Below are positions 10,533 through 18,882 of a stretch of 64,000 nucleotides of DNA, piece by piece. Source of the DNA: an uncultured Tateyamaria sp. (GTDB taxonomy: Bacteria > Pseudomonadota > Alphaproteobacteria > Rhodobacterales > Rhodobacteraceae); assembly GCF_947503415.1 (NCBI RefSeq), contig NZ_CANNDS010000001.1, positions 2,080,501 through 2,144,500 on the forward strand, written 5' to 3'. The notes under the pieces were generated by a model. The model did not search any database and was not told the DNA's origin. It saw only the letters and a list, made by a program, of their open reading frames with translations. Positions within the stretch are counted from its first letter, which is position 1. Each line of letters begins with the position of its first letter. Both the position numbers and the translations under genes were made by a program.

Positions 10533-11053
10533 TTCAGAGCCATCACCAAATCAACGAGGGCCGCAAAGGCGACAAGTGCATCACCATCATCAGAATGCAT
10601 TTGTTTCAGGCCGACGAGCGAACCGTAGGCCGCCTTGGCAAACTCTTCGTTCGTCACATCAATGTCGGACATCAATTCGGTTAGTCGCACAAGTCGCGCG
10701 GCGTCAACGTCCTTGAGTGCCTTGGCCACTGCCTTGTCCTGTTGTGCCCAAGCCCGCAGGGCAGGACCTGCGGTGTCTTCCTGCACACTCTGACCGAAGC
10801 GGATCATCTTGTCGGTGGCTGTTCCATCTTGAGCACTGTCTTCTGCCAATGTGGCTAGCGCGCGCGCCTTCCATTCAGCAAGCAGTGCTTTCTGGAATGC
10901 GGGTACGTCCTTGAAATGCCAGTAAAATGAGCCCTTGGACGTCTTGAGATGACGGGACAAGGGTTCGGCCCTCAGGGCCAGCGGGCCCTGGGCGGTGAGC
11001 TGTTGCAGACCGGCGTCGATCCAGGCGGCGGGGGATAGAGGTGCTTTGGCCAT
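10529..11053 (-). CDS. TetR/AcrR family transcriptional regulator
   Basis: A 174-residue regulator with an N-terminal TetR-type helix-turn-helix; the recognition region is EPLSRHLKTSKGSFYWHFKD, including the family's YWHF. The C-terminal ligand-binding half is helical and not otherwise assignable. It is slightly short for the family (usually about 190-210). It is translationally coupled to the META-domain gene, which is its most likely target together with its own promoter in the 130-base gap up to the LysE-type gene. Confidence 0.88.
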   Translation of the reverse strand: MAKAPLSPAAWIDAGLQQLTAQGPLALRAEPLSRHLKTSKGSFYWHFKDVPAFQKALLAEWKARALATLAEDSAQDGTATDKMIRFGQSVQEDTAGPALRAWAQQDKAVAKALKDVDAARLVRLTELMSDIDVTNEEFAKAAYGSLVGLKQMHSDDGDALVAFAALVDLVMALK

Positions 11054-11183
11054 GACCTTGCGATACGTCCGGGTATGCTGCGGTGCAAGCGAAAGCCGCT
11101 ACAACTTGCGGTATGAGCGTTTTGCCGCACATGGCCGGGTGAAATTTGCCTAACATGCAAGCAAGATTTCGACCTTTCTGCAG

Positions 11184-11774
11184 TCAGAATTCCGCCCATA
11201 CAGCCAATCCCACAACCAGCAACATGGACAAAGCCATGGCCTGATTGATCCGGCGTTGCCGATGTGCTGCCAGTTCAAGCTGTTTCAGACGCACGCCAAA
11301 CCAGACCCAGACGATATGTATCGGGACCCAGATTGCATTCACGATCACGAGCTTCCAGATCATTTCGGCCACCAGCGCATCAGGCATGAGTGCGAAGCCG
11401 GAGAAGAGGGCCGTGTTTACGGCGTAGGCCTTTGGATTGATGGGTTGCAGCAGGATGCCGTTTATGACGCCCGGTTCGGACTTGGCGGGTACGAAAGCCA
11501 ACTTTGATCCCGCAAATGCGATACGCAGAGCCAGATAGAGCAGGTAGCAGGTCGACAGTACGAAAAGAACTGTGCGCACAGTTGGATTTGCCAGCACTAT
11601 GGCCGCAAGCCCGGTAACGACGGCCAAGATGACCAGGTTGTTTCCAATGAACAGGCCAAGCACGTATCGCAGGCCAGATTTCATACCGAAGGCAGCGCCA
11701 ACTCCCGCTGCGGAAAAGACGCCGGGACCGGGAGTGATGATCAGGAAAAAGACAGCGGCGGCAAAGGTCAGCAT
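11184..11774 (-). CDS. LysE family translocator
   Basis: A 196-residue inner-membrane exporter of the LysE/RhtB superfamily with about five or six hydrophobic spans. The N-terminal span carries the conserved TPGPG motif (residues about 14-18), followed by GMKSGLRYVLGLFIGN and NPKAYAVNTALFS, both typical of the family. Such proteins export amino acids or small related molecules by proton antiport; the substrate cannot be read from sequence. It is a single gene between the tetR and acyl-CoA dehydrogenase units. Confidence 0.88.
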   Translation of the reverse strand: MLTFAAAVFFLIITPGPGVFSAAGVGAAFGMKSGLRYVLGLFIGNNLVILAVVTGLAAIVLANPTVRTVLFVLSTCYLLYLALRIAFAGSKLAFVPAKSEPGVINGILLQPINPKAYAVNTALFSGFALMPDALVAEMIWKLVIVNAIWVPIHIVWVWFGVRLKQLELAAHRQRRINQAMALSMLLVVGLAVWAEF

Positions 11775-11864
11775 TGCGCCACCATGGCCGATTTTCGTTG
11801 TGCGTCAATGACAAGGCCGGGCGCAGTCATGGGCCCGACCTTACCTATTCTTTTACAAGTGCTT

Positions 11865-13553
11865 TTAACCAAGCAAGCGGCGTGCAATCACCTGAGCCTG
11901 GATTTCGGCAGCGCCCTCAAAGATGTTCAGAATGCGCGCGTCGCAAAGCACCCGGCTGATCTTGTATTCGAGTGCAAAACCGTTGCCGCCGTGGATTTGC
12001 AGGCCGTTGTCAGCAGCGGCCCACGCCACGCGCGCGCCCAGCAGTTTCGCCATGCCCGCTTCGACATCGCAGCGCCGGCCTTCGTCCTTTTCGAAAGCCG
12101 AAAAATAGGTGAGTTGGCGCGCCACCATGATCTCGACCGCCATCATTGCGAGTTTATTGGCGACGCGGGGGAAGTTGATCAGGGATTTGCCGAACTGCTT
12201 GCGGTCCTGCGCGTATTGCATCGAGATGTCGAGCGCCGACTGCGCCACCCCAATGGCACGGGCCGCGGTCTGGATACGGGCGGATTCAAAGGTCTCCATC
12301 AGCTGTTTGAAGCCTTTGCCCTCTTCGCCACCCAGCAGGTTTTCCCCTTTGACGTGAAAATTGTCGAAGGCCAGTTCGTATTCCTTCATACCCCGATACC
12401 CCAACACTTCGATTTCGCCGCCGGTCATGCCGTCGGTCGGGAAAGGAATTTCGTCCGTGCCGGGTGTTTTTTCAGCCAAGAACATGGACAAGCCTTTGTA
12501 ATCGGTCGTGTCAGGGTCTGTGCGCGCCAGCAGTGTCATCACATGGGTGCGGGCGGCATGTGTAATCCATGTCTTGTTGCCAGTGACTTTATAATCACCA
12601 TGCTCGTCCTTGACCGCGCGTGCACGCAGCGAGCCGAGGTCGGACCCGGTGTTGGGTTCGGTGAAAACTGCGGTGGGCAACGTTTCAGCACTGGCCAACT
12701 GTGGCAGCCATTTGGCTTTCTGTTCGTCCGTGCCACCCGCAATGATCAACTCGGCGGCGATTTCAGAGCGCGTGCCGAGAGAGCCGACACCAATATAGCC
12801 GCGGCTGAGTTCTTCGGACACGACGCACATCGATGCCTTCGAAAGGCCGAAGCCGCCGTATTCTTCGGGGATCGTCAGGCCGAAAACACCCATTTCAGCC
12901 AGTTCTTCGATCACTTCGATCGGAATCAGCTCGTCATTGAGATGCCAGTCATGAGCAAAGGGTTCGACCTTTTCCACGGCGTAGCGGCGGAACTGTTCGC
13001 GGATCATCTCCAGTTCTTCATCAAGCCCGGAAGCGCCCACAGTAATCTCGGCGCTGCGTTCCTGCATCAGTTCCCCAAGGCGCACCCGTGCAGCTTGCGT
13101 GTTGCCAGATCGGGTGAGGGTCATGACGGCGCTGTCCATCATGCCGCGCATATCGTCCTGGCTCAGGCCCAGGTCTTGCAGGCGCAGCACCTCGCCCTGA
13201 TTCATCTGTATGCCGCCGTAGATCTGCCAGAGGTATTCACCAAAGGCGATCTGATGAATCAGCGCTTCGACCTCTCCGAACTTCGAATCGGCTTCGAGCG
13301 CTTCGGCCCATTTCTGCATCTGCCGCAGCGATTCGGTATAGGTGGCAAGCCACGCGAGACCATGGGCCGCCGTTTGATGCTGTTCGACCAGCGCACCGGA
13401 CACGCGACCATCAATGCTCAGCTGATCGCGTAAACGGGTGCGTGCGAGGTCGGTAATCGCCTCAACCGGGCCAATGGCCGCACGGGTCAATGCCAGCAGA
13501 TCGTTCAACAAAACCGACGTAGCGGTTCCCATATCCTGTCCATCATGTGCCAT
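11865..13553 (-). CDS. mcd: Acyl-CoA dehydrogenase, probable (2S)-methylsuccinyl-CoA dehydrogenase
   Basis: A 562-residue FAD enzyme, much longer than a standard acyl-CoA dehydrogenase (about 380). An N-terminal helical extension of about 160 residues precedes the normal ACAD domains (PEEYGGFGLSKASM, then FTEPNTGSDLGSLRARA, then the C-terminal helix bundle). The catalytic-type Glu is at residue 546 in IFEGAAEIQAQ. This size and extension match methylsuccinyl-CoA dehydrogenase of the ethylmalonyl-CoA pathway, which oxidises methylsuccinyl-CoA to mesaconyl-CoA and reduces ETF. ETF and a cobalamin adenosyltransferase are also in the window. The start at 13553 is chosen because AGGAG lies seven bases upstream; an ATG and a GTG further upstream lack a site. 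Another long-chain or C4 acyl-CoA substrate is possible. Confidence 0.8.
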   Translation of the reverse strand: MAHDGQDMGTATSVLLNDLLALTRAAIGPVEAITDLARTRLRDQLSIDGRVSGALVEQHQTAAHGLAWLATYTESLRQMQKWAEALEADSKFGEVEALIHQIAFGEYLWQIYGGIQMNQGEVLRLQDLGLSQDDMRGMMDSAVMTLTRSGNTQAARVRLGELMQERSAEITVGASGLDEELEMIREQFRRYAVEKVEPFAHDWHLNDELIPIEVIEELAEMGVFGLTIPEEYGGFGLSKASMCVVSEELSRGYIGVGSLGTRSEIAAELIIAGGTDEQKAKWLPQLASAETLPTAVFTEPNTGSDLGSLRARAVKDEHGDYKVTGNKTWITHAARTHVMTLLARTDPDTTDYKGLSMFLAEKTPGTDEIPFPTDGMTGGEIEVLGYRGMKEYELAFDNFHVKGENLLGGEEGKGFKQLMETFESARIQTAARAIGVAQSALDISMQYAQDRKQFGKSLINFPRVANKLAMMAVEIMVARQLTYFSAFEKDEGRRCDVEAGMAKLLGARVAWAAADNGLQIHGGNGFALEYKISRVLCDARILNIFEGAAEIQAQVIARRLLG

Positions 13554-13827
13554 GGCGTGGCTCCTCATTTTCGGCTCCGTCACGGGTTATCTAGTTTGCA
13601 AGTGCAGCGCAACAAATATTCATTTTGCTGCGGCTATTTGTACGTTTATTGCGTGGCATTATTTTGCAGCGCGGCATTGATCTGTCGCAGAACTGTGGGC
13701 AACTGCATTTTATGTACCACCGGAACGCGTGACGTGAAGGGCAGGCGGACATCCCAGTGCGTGCGAGCCAATCGATTCGGTTCGTTGTAGCCTATATCCT
13801 CGGTCCATGAGAATCGCCCGGACGCGC

Positions 13828-13868
13828 AGGCCAAAATAAGAAAACCGCGCCTGTAGAAGGCGCGGTTT
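13828..13868 (-). terminator. Rho-independent terminator downstream of xre
   Basis: A 10-bp perfect stem (AAACCGCGCC / GGCGCGGTTT, 13842-13851 with 13859-13868) has a 7-base loop. On the minus strand it is followed by TTTTCTTATTTT. It lies about 100 bases beyond the xre stop on the same strand, so it should end the xre transcript or a separate small RNA. No open frame of note lies between this hairpin and the mcd start; 13569-13827 holds only the mcd upstream region. Confidence 0.8.
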
Positions 13869-13971
13869 AGGTAAAATGGCACTGGTTATAAAAAGACTTT
13901 AGTAAATCCGTTGGGACCCCTTAGCCCCTGGTCCGGCCTTCGTAAGTTCCAGGCCGGCTCCTTCTTAAAAT
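13869..13971 (-). ncRNA. Candidate structured 3' UTR or small RNA after xre
   Basis: On the minus strand, directly after the xre stop, come an AAGAAGGAG sequence, then a 7-bp perfect hairpin (AGGCCGG with CCGGCCT, 13933-13957), a GGGGTCCC palindrome (13914-13921), an A/T-rich linker and the strong terminator at 13842-13868. The total is about 130 bases from xre stop to terminator. The AAGGAG lies a few bases before the hairpin, but no ATG, GTG or TTG follows it at normal spacing, so a translated peptide would need a CTG start. It may be a processed 3'-end small RNA or an independent small RNA. Confidence 0.35.
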
Positions 13972-14331
13972 TCAGGATGCGCGACGCGCGACAGTAAGCC
14001 CGGATACATCTTCAATGAATGTCACAATGCGCGACTTGATCTTTTCGTCTTCGATAGCGGCCAATGCATTCACGATATCCAGGCCACGGTCGCTGCGCGT
14101 CAGCGGTTCAGCGTCTGCAATACCTTCGAAAAAGTAGGACGTTGGAACATCCAGAATGCGGGACAACTCAAAAAGTCGACTGGCAGCGATTCGGTTCGAG
14201 CCGATCTCGTATTTTTGGATTTGCTGAAAAGACAGGTTCAGACGTTTTGCCACGTCTGTTTGTGACATCCGACGCAGAGTGCGGATTTGTTTGAGACGCT
14301 TACCAACATGTACGTCGACAGGATGCGACAT
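13972..14331 (-). CDS. XRE-family HTH transcriptional regulator
   Basis: A 119-residue regulator. The Cro/C1-type helix-turn-helix covers about residues 10-66: VGKRLKQIRTLRRMSQTDVAKRLNLSFQQIQKYE, then ASRLFELSRILDVPTSYFFEG. A short C-terminal helical part (about residues 75-115) probably dimerises. This compact single-domain type is widespread in Rhodobacterales as a chromosomal regulator; no toxin partner is present. It is transcribed away from the LysR-type HTH gene, with a long inverted repeat between them that one of the two proteins may bind. Confidence 0.9.
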   Translation of the reverse strand: MSHPVDVHVGKRLKQIRTLRRMSQTDVAKRLNLSFQQIQKYEIGSNRIAASRLFELSRILDVPTSYFFEGIADAEPLTRSDRGLDIVNALAAIEDEKIKSRIVTFIEDVSGLTVARRAS

Positions 14332-14433
14332 GACTAATTACCTCCGGTTGTTCTGACAAAAGTGATCGCCCAGCACACGCATTGGTTCAATTGAGTAGAT
14401 TCACACCCCAAACCACACGTAAATGTTGCATTA

Positions 14434-14475
14434 ATGTATGATTTGTTTAACGTAGATGTATTGTTGATCATACAT
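14434..14475. promoter_or_regulatory. 9+9 bp inverted repeat between divergent regulators
   Basis: ATGTATGAT at 14434-14442 is repeated perfectly in inverse as ATCATACAT at 14467-14475, with 24 bases between. It lies in the AT-rich gap between xre (start 14331) and the LysR-type gene (start about 14517), and the right arm is about 40 bases before that start. The 33-base centre-to-centre spacing is about three helical turns, which puts both arms on one face of the DNA. This is what an operator bound by a dimer pair or looping regulator looks like. The binder is unknown. Confidence 0.5.
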
Positions 14476-14516
14476 TGGGTTCGAATGTGAACGCACCAAC
14501 GCCCAACCTGACTGAA

Positions 14517-15410
14517 ATGAACCAGCCGCTGCTGTTTGAAATGATCCGCTCGTTCACGACGCTTGCGCAGACGTTGAACCTGTCGCACGCGGTGACCGAA
14601 TTGAACAGCACGCGCCAGACTGTCCGGCGCCACATCTCTCAGTTGGAGGCGCTGCGTGGTGAAGAGTTGTTTCGGACCAAGGACCGCCGCTACGAACTGA
14701 CGGAAGCAGGCGAGGCTGCCTTGCCTGAGGCGCGCGAGTTGTTGATGCATGCGCGTGCATGGTCACGAGGTCAAACCGGTGTGCGCAGCGCGTTACAATA
14801 CCTGCAAGCGCGGGAAGGCGATTGGGCCTTTTACCAGCAACAGCAACCCATGGGTGACATCTGGGACGGCGAGTCGATTTTGCTGCGCGAGACCTATCGT
14901 GCGTGGATGATGTCATCGGGCGAAATCGAGAGTCCAAACCTCGCGCACGTGCGCCCGTTTCTGATGGTGTATCGCAATTCTGATTCGGGCTGGATCTGCG
15001 TCGAGTTCGGTACCCGCTCGGCTTACGTGAAATGGTTTGGACAGGATTATGCACGCTCCAGCATCGGGCGGCCGATTGCTCGCCTTCCTGCGGGCGAAGA
15101 ATTCGGCCGCATGCTGGACCAATCCTTTCTGGATATTCAGACGACGCAGATGGCGCGGCTCGACCATGTCTACACGCGCATGCCCGAACGACATGATGCA
15201 AAACAGGCCACCATGGCCTACCAACGTCTTATGATGGCTGGATTTTTTCCGGATCGGTCGCCTGCGGTGCTGACCTTGGTTGTCCCGACCATCAACATAA
15301 AGATCGCAGCACTGGACGAGACACAGCGCGCGGCGATGACAGAGATCACCAAACCCGACTTTGACCCGGCAGATGCGAGGTTCGAAATAGTAGCAAATCA
15401 GCCCCCCTAA
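14517..15410 (+). CDS. LysR-type HTH regulator with PAS-like C-terminal domain
   Basis: A 297-residue protein. Residues about 1-62 form a LysR-like winged HTH (FTTLAQTLNLSHAVTELNSTRQTVRRHISQLEALRGEELF, then YELTEAGEAALPEARELL). The remainder does not look like the usual LysR periplasmic-binding-type sensor. It has a WICVEFGTRSAYVKWFGQDYARSSIGRPIARLP stretch and LDHVYTRMPERH that resemble a PAS-like sensory fold. The ATG at 14517 gives the usual LysR N-terminus; GTG 14487 and TTG 14475 are in frame upstream, but no start has a clear ribosome-binding site. It is followed by a GNAT-like gene that it may control. Confidence 0.75.
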   Translation: MNQPLLFEMIRSFTTLAQTLNLSHAVTELNSTRQTVRRHISQLEALRGEELFRTKDRRYELTEAGEAALPEARELLMHARAWSRGQTGVRSALQYLQAREGDWAFYQQQQPMGDIWDGESILLRETYRAWMMSSGEIESPNLAHVRPFLMVYRNSDSGWICVEFGTRSAYVKWFGQDYARSSIGRPIARLPAGEEFGRMLDQSFLDIQTTQMARLDHVYTRMPERHDAKQATMAYQRLMMAGFFPDRSPAVLTLVVPTINIKIAALDETQRAAMTEITKPDFDPADARFEIVANQPP

Positions 15411-15499
15411 TCCGATCTACACTCATTTGGCGAGTTTTTCGGGTATTTTTACATAAATTGTCCTAACTTTGGCGTAAGTACGTCAAAGGAGAGATATTT

Positions 15500-16216
15500 A
15501 TGACCATTCAATTCCCCGGAAACGCGGCTCCGTTCATCGCAACGAGCCGCGATATTTTGATCTCTCAAGGGATCACTTTGACGATTGGCACTGACTTCGA
15601 CGAGTACCGGGAGATCGTCGCTGAAGAACGGCCGATGCAGAAACTTGGCGCCCCCTTCGATCCTCAACTTCATGGCCTCAACAAGTCCAACGCTTTCTGG
15701 CTGACCGGCCGGAACGAAGATGGCGAACTGATCCATACGCAAGCCGCAAAACGGGTCCGTCTATCAGGGCGCCCTCTCAGCAGCTACCTGCTGCGGCAAT
15801 TCCGAGCCTTTCCGCCTCCATTGAAAGGCGTTGACCTCGCCCGCTCGCGCTTTCGGGCGACGCCGGGGACGCACCGGATCAATGGAATGGCGGCCTATCA
15901 TGGTGAGTTCTGGGTCGCGCCCGAGCGTGGGAAATACCGCGGCGTTGGCTTGGCCCCCGTTCTGGGGCGCACCGGCATGCTGGAAATGATGCAGCGCTGG
16001 GATCCGGACTGGATTTACGGCTTCATTCTGAATGTTGTTGCCTACAAGGGCTTCGGAGCGCGAATCGGTTACCTGCACCTTGAGCCGAGCGTGCTGAAAT
16101 GGATTGTCGACGGCCGCGATGCGCCCATCGACACGTTCCTTGCCTATAACAGTCGGGAAGATCTGGAGTATCTGCTGGATATTCCACTGTCCGATGTGGT
16201 GCCCGAGGCCGCTTGA
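15500..16216 (+). CDS. Unassigned protein, possibly GNAT-like acyltransferase
   Basis: A 238-residue soluble protein I do not recognise. The middle has WVAPERGKYRGVGLAPVLGRTGMLEM, which resembles GNAT motif A (R/Q-x-x-G-x-G/A binding the CoA pyrophosphate). It is followed by DWIYGFILNVVAYKGFGARIGYLHLEP, like motif B with its N..A...GF pattern. I infer a CoA-dependent acyltransferase fold, without a known substrate. The start has a good AAGGAGAG site seven bases upstream. It comes 89 bases after the HTH/PAS-like regulator on the same strand and ends convergently to pckA. Confidence 0.55.
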   Translation: MTIQFPGNAAPFIATSRDILISQGITLTIGTDFDEYREIVAEERPMQKLGAPFDPQLHGLNKSNAFWLTGRNEDGELIHTQAAKRVRLSGRPLSSYLLRQFRAFPPPLKGVDLARSRFRATPGTHRINGMAAYHGEFWVAPERGKYRGVGLAPVLGRTGMLEMMQRWDPDWIYGFILNVVAYKGFGARIGYLHLEPSVLKWIVDGRDAPIDTFLAYNSREDLEYLLDIPLSDVVPEAA

Positions 16217-16231
16217 GGCCCCGGTTCCGTA

Positions 16232-17830
16232 TCAGCTGATGGCGGCGGCTTTCACGTCGTCATCAATGTAGGGCAGATACTGTTCGAAATTGTTTGAGAA
16301 CATTTCGACCAGCTTTTCCGCCTGAGTGTCGTAAGCTGAGGCGTCGTCCCACGTGCGTCGTGGATCCAGCAGAATGTCCGCAACACCCGGAACGGATACT
16401 GGAACATCAAAGCCGAAGTTCTGATCCTTGCGAAACTCGCCCTTGCCGAGTGTGCCGTCCAAAGCTGCTGTCAAGAGCGCGCGAGTGGCGCGGATCGGCA
16501 TGCGACTGCCGGTGCCGTATGCGCCGCCTGTCCAGCCCGTGTTCACAAGCCAGCAGGTTGCACCATGCTTGGCGATCTTTTCTTGCAACAGCTTTCCATA
16601 CGTCTCTGGACGGCGCGGCATGAACGGCGCACCGAAACAGGTCGAGAACGTCGGTTCCGGTTCTGTCACGCCACGTTCAGTGCCTGCCACTTTGGACGTG
16701 AAGCCGGACAGGAAGTGATACATTGCCTGTGCCGGTGTCAGCCGCGCGATCGGCGGCAGCACCCCGAAAGCATCACAGGTCAACATGATGATATTCTTTG
16801 GGTGCCCTCCCAAAGCCGAGGCTGAAGCATTCGAGATGTAGTGAAGCGGGTAAGCGCACCGCATGTTGGCGGTCAGGCTGTCATCCTCGAAATCCAGGTC
16901 CTTCGTGTCGGGGTCAAAGACCATGTTTTCAATGACGGTGCCAAATTTCTCGGTTGTGGCGTAGATCTCAGGCTCCGCCTCTTCACTGAGGTTGATGGTC
17001 TTGGCATAGCACCCACCCTCAAAGTTGAAGGTGCCGCGGTCGGACCAGCCATGTTCATCGTCACCAATCAGGACACGTTGCGGGTCAGCGGACAGGGTTG
17101 TCTTGCCTGTGCCCGAAAGGCCAAAGAAGATGGCAGTGTCCACAGGGTTGCCTTGCGCGTGGTTGGCTGAACAGTGCATCGGCATCACGCCACGGTCCGG
17201 CAACAGGTAGTTCAGTAGCGTGAACACAGACTTCTTGTTTTCACCTGCGTATTCGGTGCCGCCGATCAGGATCAACTTGCGGTCAAAGTTCATCGCGATG
17301 ACCGTTTCGGACCGGCAGTTGTGCTTTGCCGGATCAGCCTTGAACGAGGGGCAGTTGATGACTGTGAAATCTGCTATGAAGTCTTGCAGGTCTTCAGCAT
17401 CCGGACGACGCAGCATGTGGCGGATGAACAGACCGTGCCAAGCCAGTTCCGTCACCATGCGCACATTTATGGAGTAACTGGGATCTGCACCACCGGTGAG
17501 GTCCTGCACGAAGTATTCGCGCCCCTTCATATGCTCCAGCATGTCCGTGTACAGTGCGTCGAACCCTTCGGGAGACATGGCGGCGTTGTTTTCCCACCAG
17601 ATGCTGTCGGCCACGCTGTCGGTCTTGACCACGTGTTTGTCCTTGGGCGACCGTCCGGTGAACTTGCCTGTGGTCACTAGGAACGTACCACCTTTGCCAA
17701 GCGTGCCCTCTTTCCGCTCAAGCGCATATTCGATCAGGGCGGGTTCGATCAGGTTGTAGTAGACATCGCCCAGCCCTTTGATCCCTTGATCTTCGAGGCG
17801 GAACTCCGGGTTTACCCGTCCAAATGTCAT
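16232..17830 (-). CDS. pckA: Phosphoenolpyruvate carboxykinase (ATP)
   Basis: This 532-residue gluconeogenic enzyme decarboxylates and phosphorylates oxaloacetate to PEP using ATP. The kinase P-loop [14 protein letters not shown] (about residues 235-248) is intact, preceded by the substrate-binding RSPKDKHVV and the HCSANHA segment, and followed by [21 protein letters not shown]. The ATG at 17830 has GGAGAGTT upstream and gives the family N-terminus; the frame stays open upstream. It is divergent from chvI, a known alphaproteobacterial arrangement in which ChvI influences central carbon flux. Confidence 0.97.
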   Translation of the reverse strand: MTFGRVNPEFRLEDQGIKGLGDVYYNLIEPALIEYALERKEGTLGKGGTFLVTTGKFTGRSPKDKHVVKTDSVADSIWWENNAAMSPEGFDALYTDMLEHMKGREYFVQDLTGGADPSYSINVRMVTELAWHGLFIRHMLRRPDAEDLQDFIADFTVINCPSFKADPAKHNCRSETVIAMNFDRKLILIGGTEYAGENKKSVFTLLNYLLPDRGVMPMHCSANHAQGNPVDTAIFFGLSGTGKTTLSADPQRVLIGDDEHGWSDRGTFNFEGGCYAKTINLSEEAEPEIYATTEKFGTVIENMVFDPDTKDLDFEDDSLTANMRCAYPLHYISNASASALGGHPKNIIMLTCDAFGVLPPIARLTPAQAMYHFLSGFTSKVAGTERGVTEPEPTFSTCFGAPFMPRRPETYGKLLQEKIAKHGATCWLVNTGWTGGAYGTGSRMPIRATRALLTAALDGTLGKGEFRKDQNFGFDVPVSVPGVADILLDPRRTWDDASAYDTQAEKLVEMFSNNFEQYLPYIDDDVKAAAIS

Positions 17831-18177
17831 GTGAACTCTCCTGATGCCGCGCGGCGGCTCTATTGGGTCAGAGGATGGCCAAAAGGCCCAGAAACGGCAT
17901 CGTGCCGACCTGTTCCGGCGTCTTAACACGCGGATTCACAACGTGAATAGGGGCGCGGCCAAGGTTAGCGCCACCATGGCGCCCGGTTGCGCAAACAGTG
18001 AGTCCTCGAAACGCGCCCAAGCGGGAAAGTGAGGCAATTTAGCCATTCCTAACCACTTTCTGGTCAGTCTGAACCCGATTTCACCACCTGATTCGCACTT
18101 ATGGATTGATTCGAAAGGTCAAAACCGAAACAATGCCCGAAAAAACAATAAGTACGAGCAGTATAAGGAAACAGGCA
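17831..18177. promoter_or_regulatory. Divergent pckA-chvI intergenic region
   Basis: These 347 bases separate the divergent pckA and chvI genes and must contain both promoters. The pckA half is GC-rich. The chvI-proximal 110 bases become AT-rich (from about 18070), and a short open frame beginning ATGCCCGAAAAAACAATAAG at 18133 sits just before chvI. I cannot assign promoter boxes with confidence and see no other gene. Confidence 0.5.
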
Positions 18178-18879
18178 ATGTCAAAGATTGCATTGGTGGA
18201 CGACGACAGGAACATCCTGACGTCAGTGTCCATGACGCTCGAAGCTGAAGGGTTCGAGGTCGAAACATATAACGATGGTCAGGCAGCACTGGACGCCTTT
18301 AACAAGCGTCTGCCCGATATGGCTGTGTTGGACATCAAGATGCCTCGCATGGATGGGATGGATCTGCTGCAGCGCTTGCGCCAGAAAACAACCATGCCGG
18401 TCATCTTCCTGACGTCGAAAGACGATGAAATTGACGAAGTGCTTGGCCTCCGCATGGGGGCGGATGACTACGTCAAGAAGCCGTTTTCGCAGCGTTTGCT
18501 GGTGGAACGCATTCGCGCGTTGCTACGTCGGCAAGATGCCGTTGCAGGTGACATCGTGGGTGACACCGAAGAAACGAAGGTGATGGATCGGGGCGATCTG
18601 CGCATGGATCCGCTTCGCCATGCCGTCAGCTGGAAAGGCAAGGACGTGTCACTGACCGTGACCGAATTCCTGCTGCTTCAGGCACTGGCACAGCGCCCCG
18701 GCTTCGTGAAATCGCGCGATCAGTTGATGGACGTGGCCTACGACGACCAAGTCTATGTGGATGACCGCACGATCGACAGCCACATCAAGCGCTTGCGCAA
18801 GAAGATGCGCACGGCGGACGATGAGTTCTCGGCGATTGAGACGCTGTATGGCATCGGGTATCGTTACAACGAAGAATAA
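18178..18879 (+). CDS. chvI: Two-component response regulator ChvI
   Basis: A 233-residue OmpR-type regulator. The receiver domain has the acidic pocket DDD at residues 8-10, the phospho-acceptor Asp52 in [12 protein letters not shown], and Lys in VKKPFS. A winged-helix DNA-binding domain follows (about residues 130-230: [29 protein letters not shown], then [11 protein letters not shown]). With ChvG it forms the envelope/acid stress system conserved across alphaproteobacteria. The ATG at 18178 gives [10 protein letters not shown], the normal start; it lies three bases before chvG at its end. Confidence 0.93.
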   Translation: MSKIALVDDDRNILTSVSMTLEAEGFEVETYNDGQAALDAFNKRLPDMAVLDIKMPRMDGMDLLQRLRQKTTMPVIFLTSKDDEIDEVLGLRMGADDYVKKPFSQRLLVERIRALLRRQDAVAGDIVGDTEETKVMDRGDLRMDPLRHAVSWKGKDVSLTVTEFLLLQALAQRPGFVKSRDQLMDVAYDDQVYVDDRTIDSHIKRLRKKMRTADDEFSAIETLYGIGYRYNEE

Positions 18880-18882
18880 TAA

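Noticed and set aside
11784-13433. A 549-codon plus-strand frame opposite the acyl-CoA dehydrogenase gene
   Set aside because: The minus-strand gene has clear family motifs and a ribosome-binding site. The plus frame is a composition shadow with His/Phe-rich residues.
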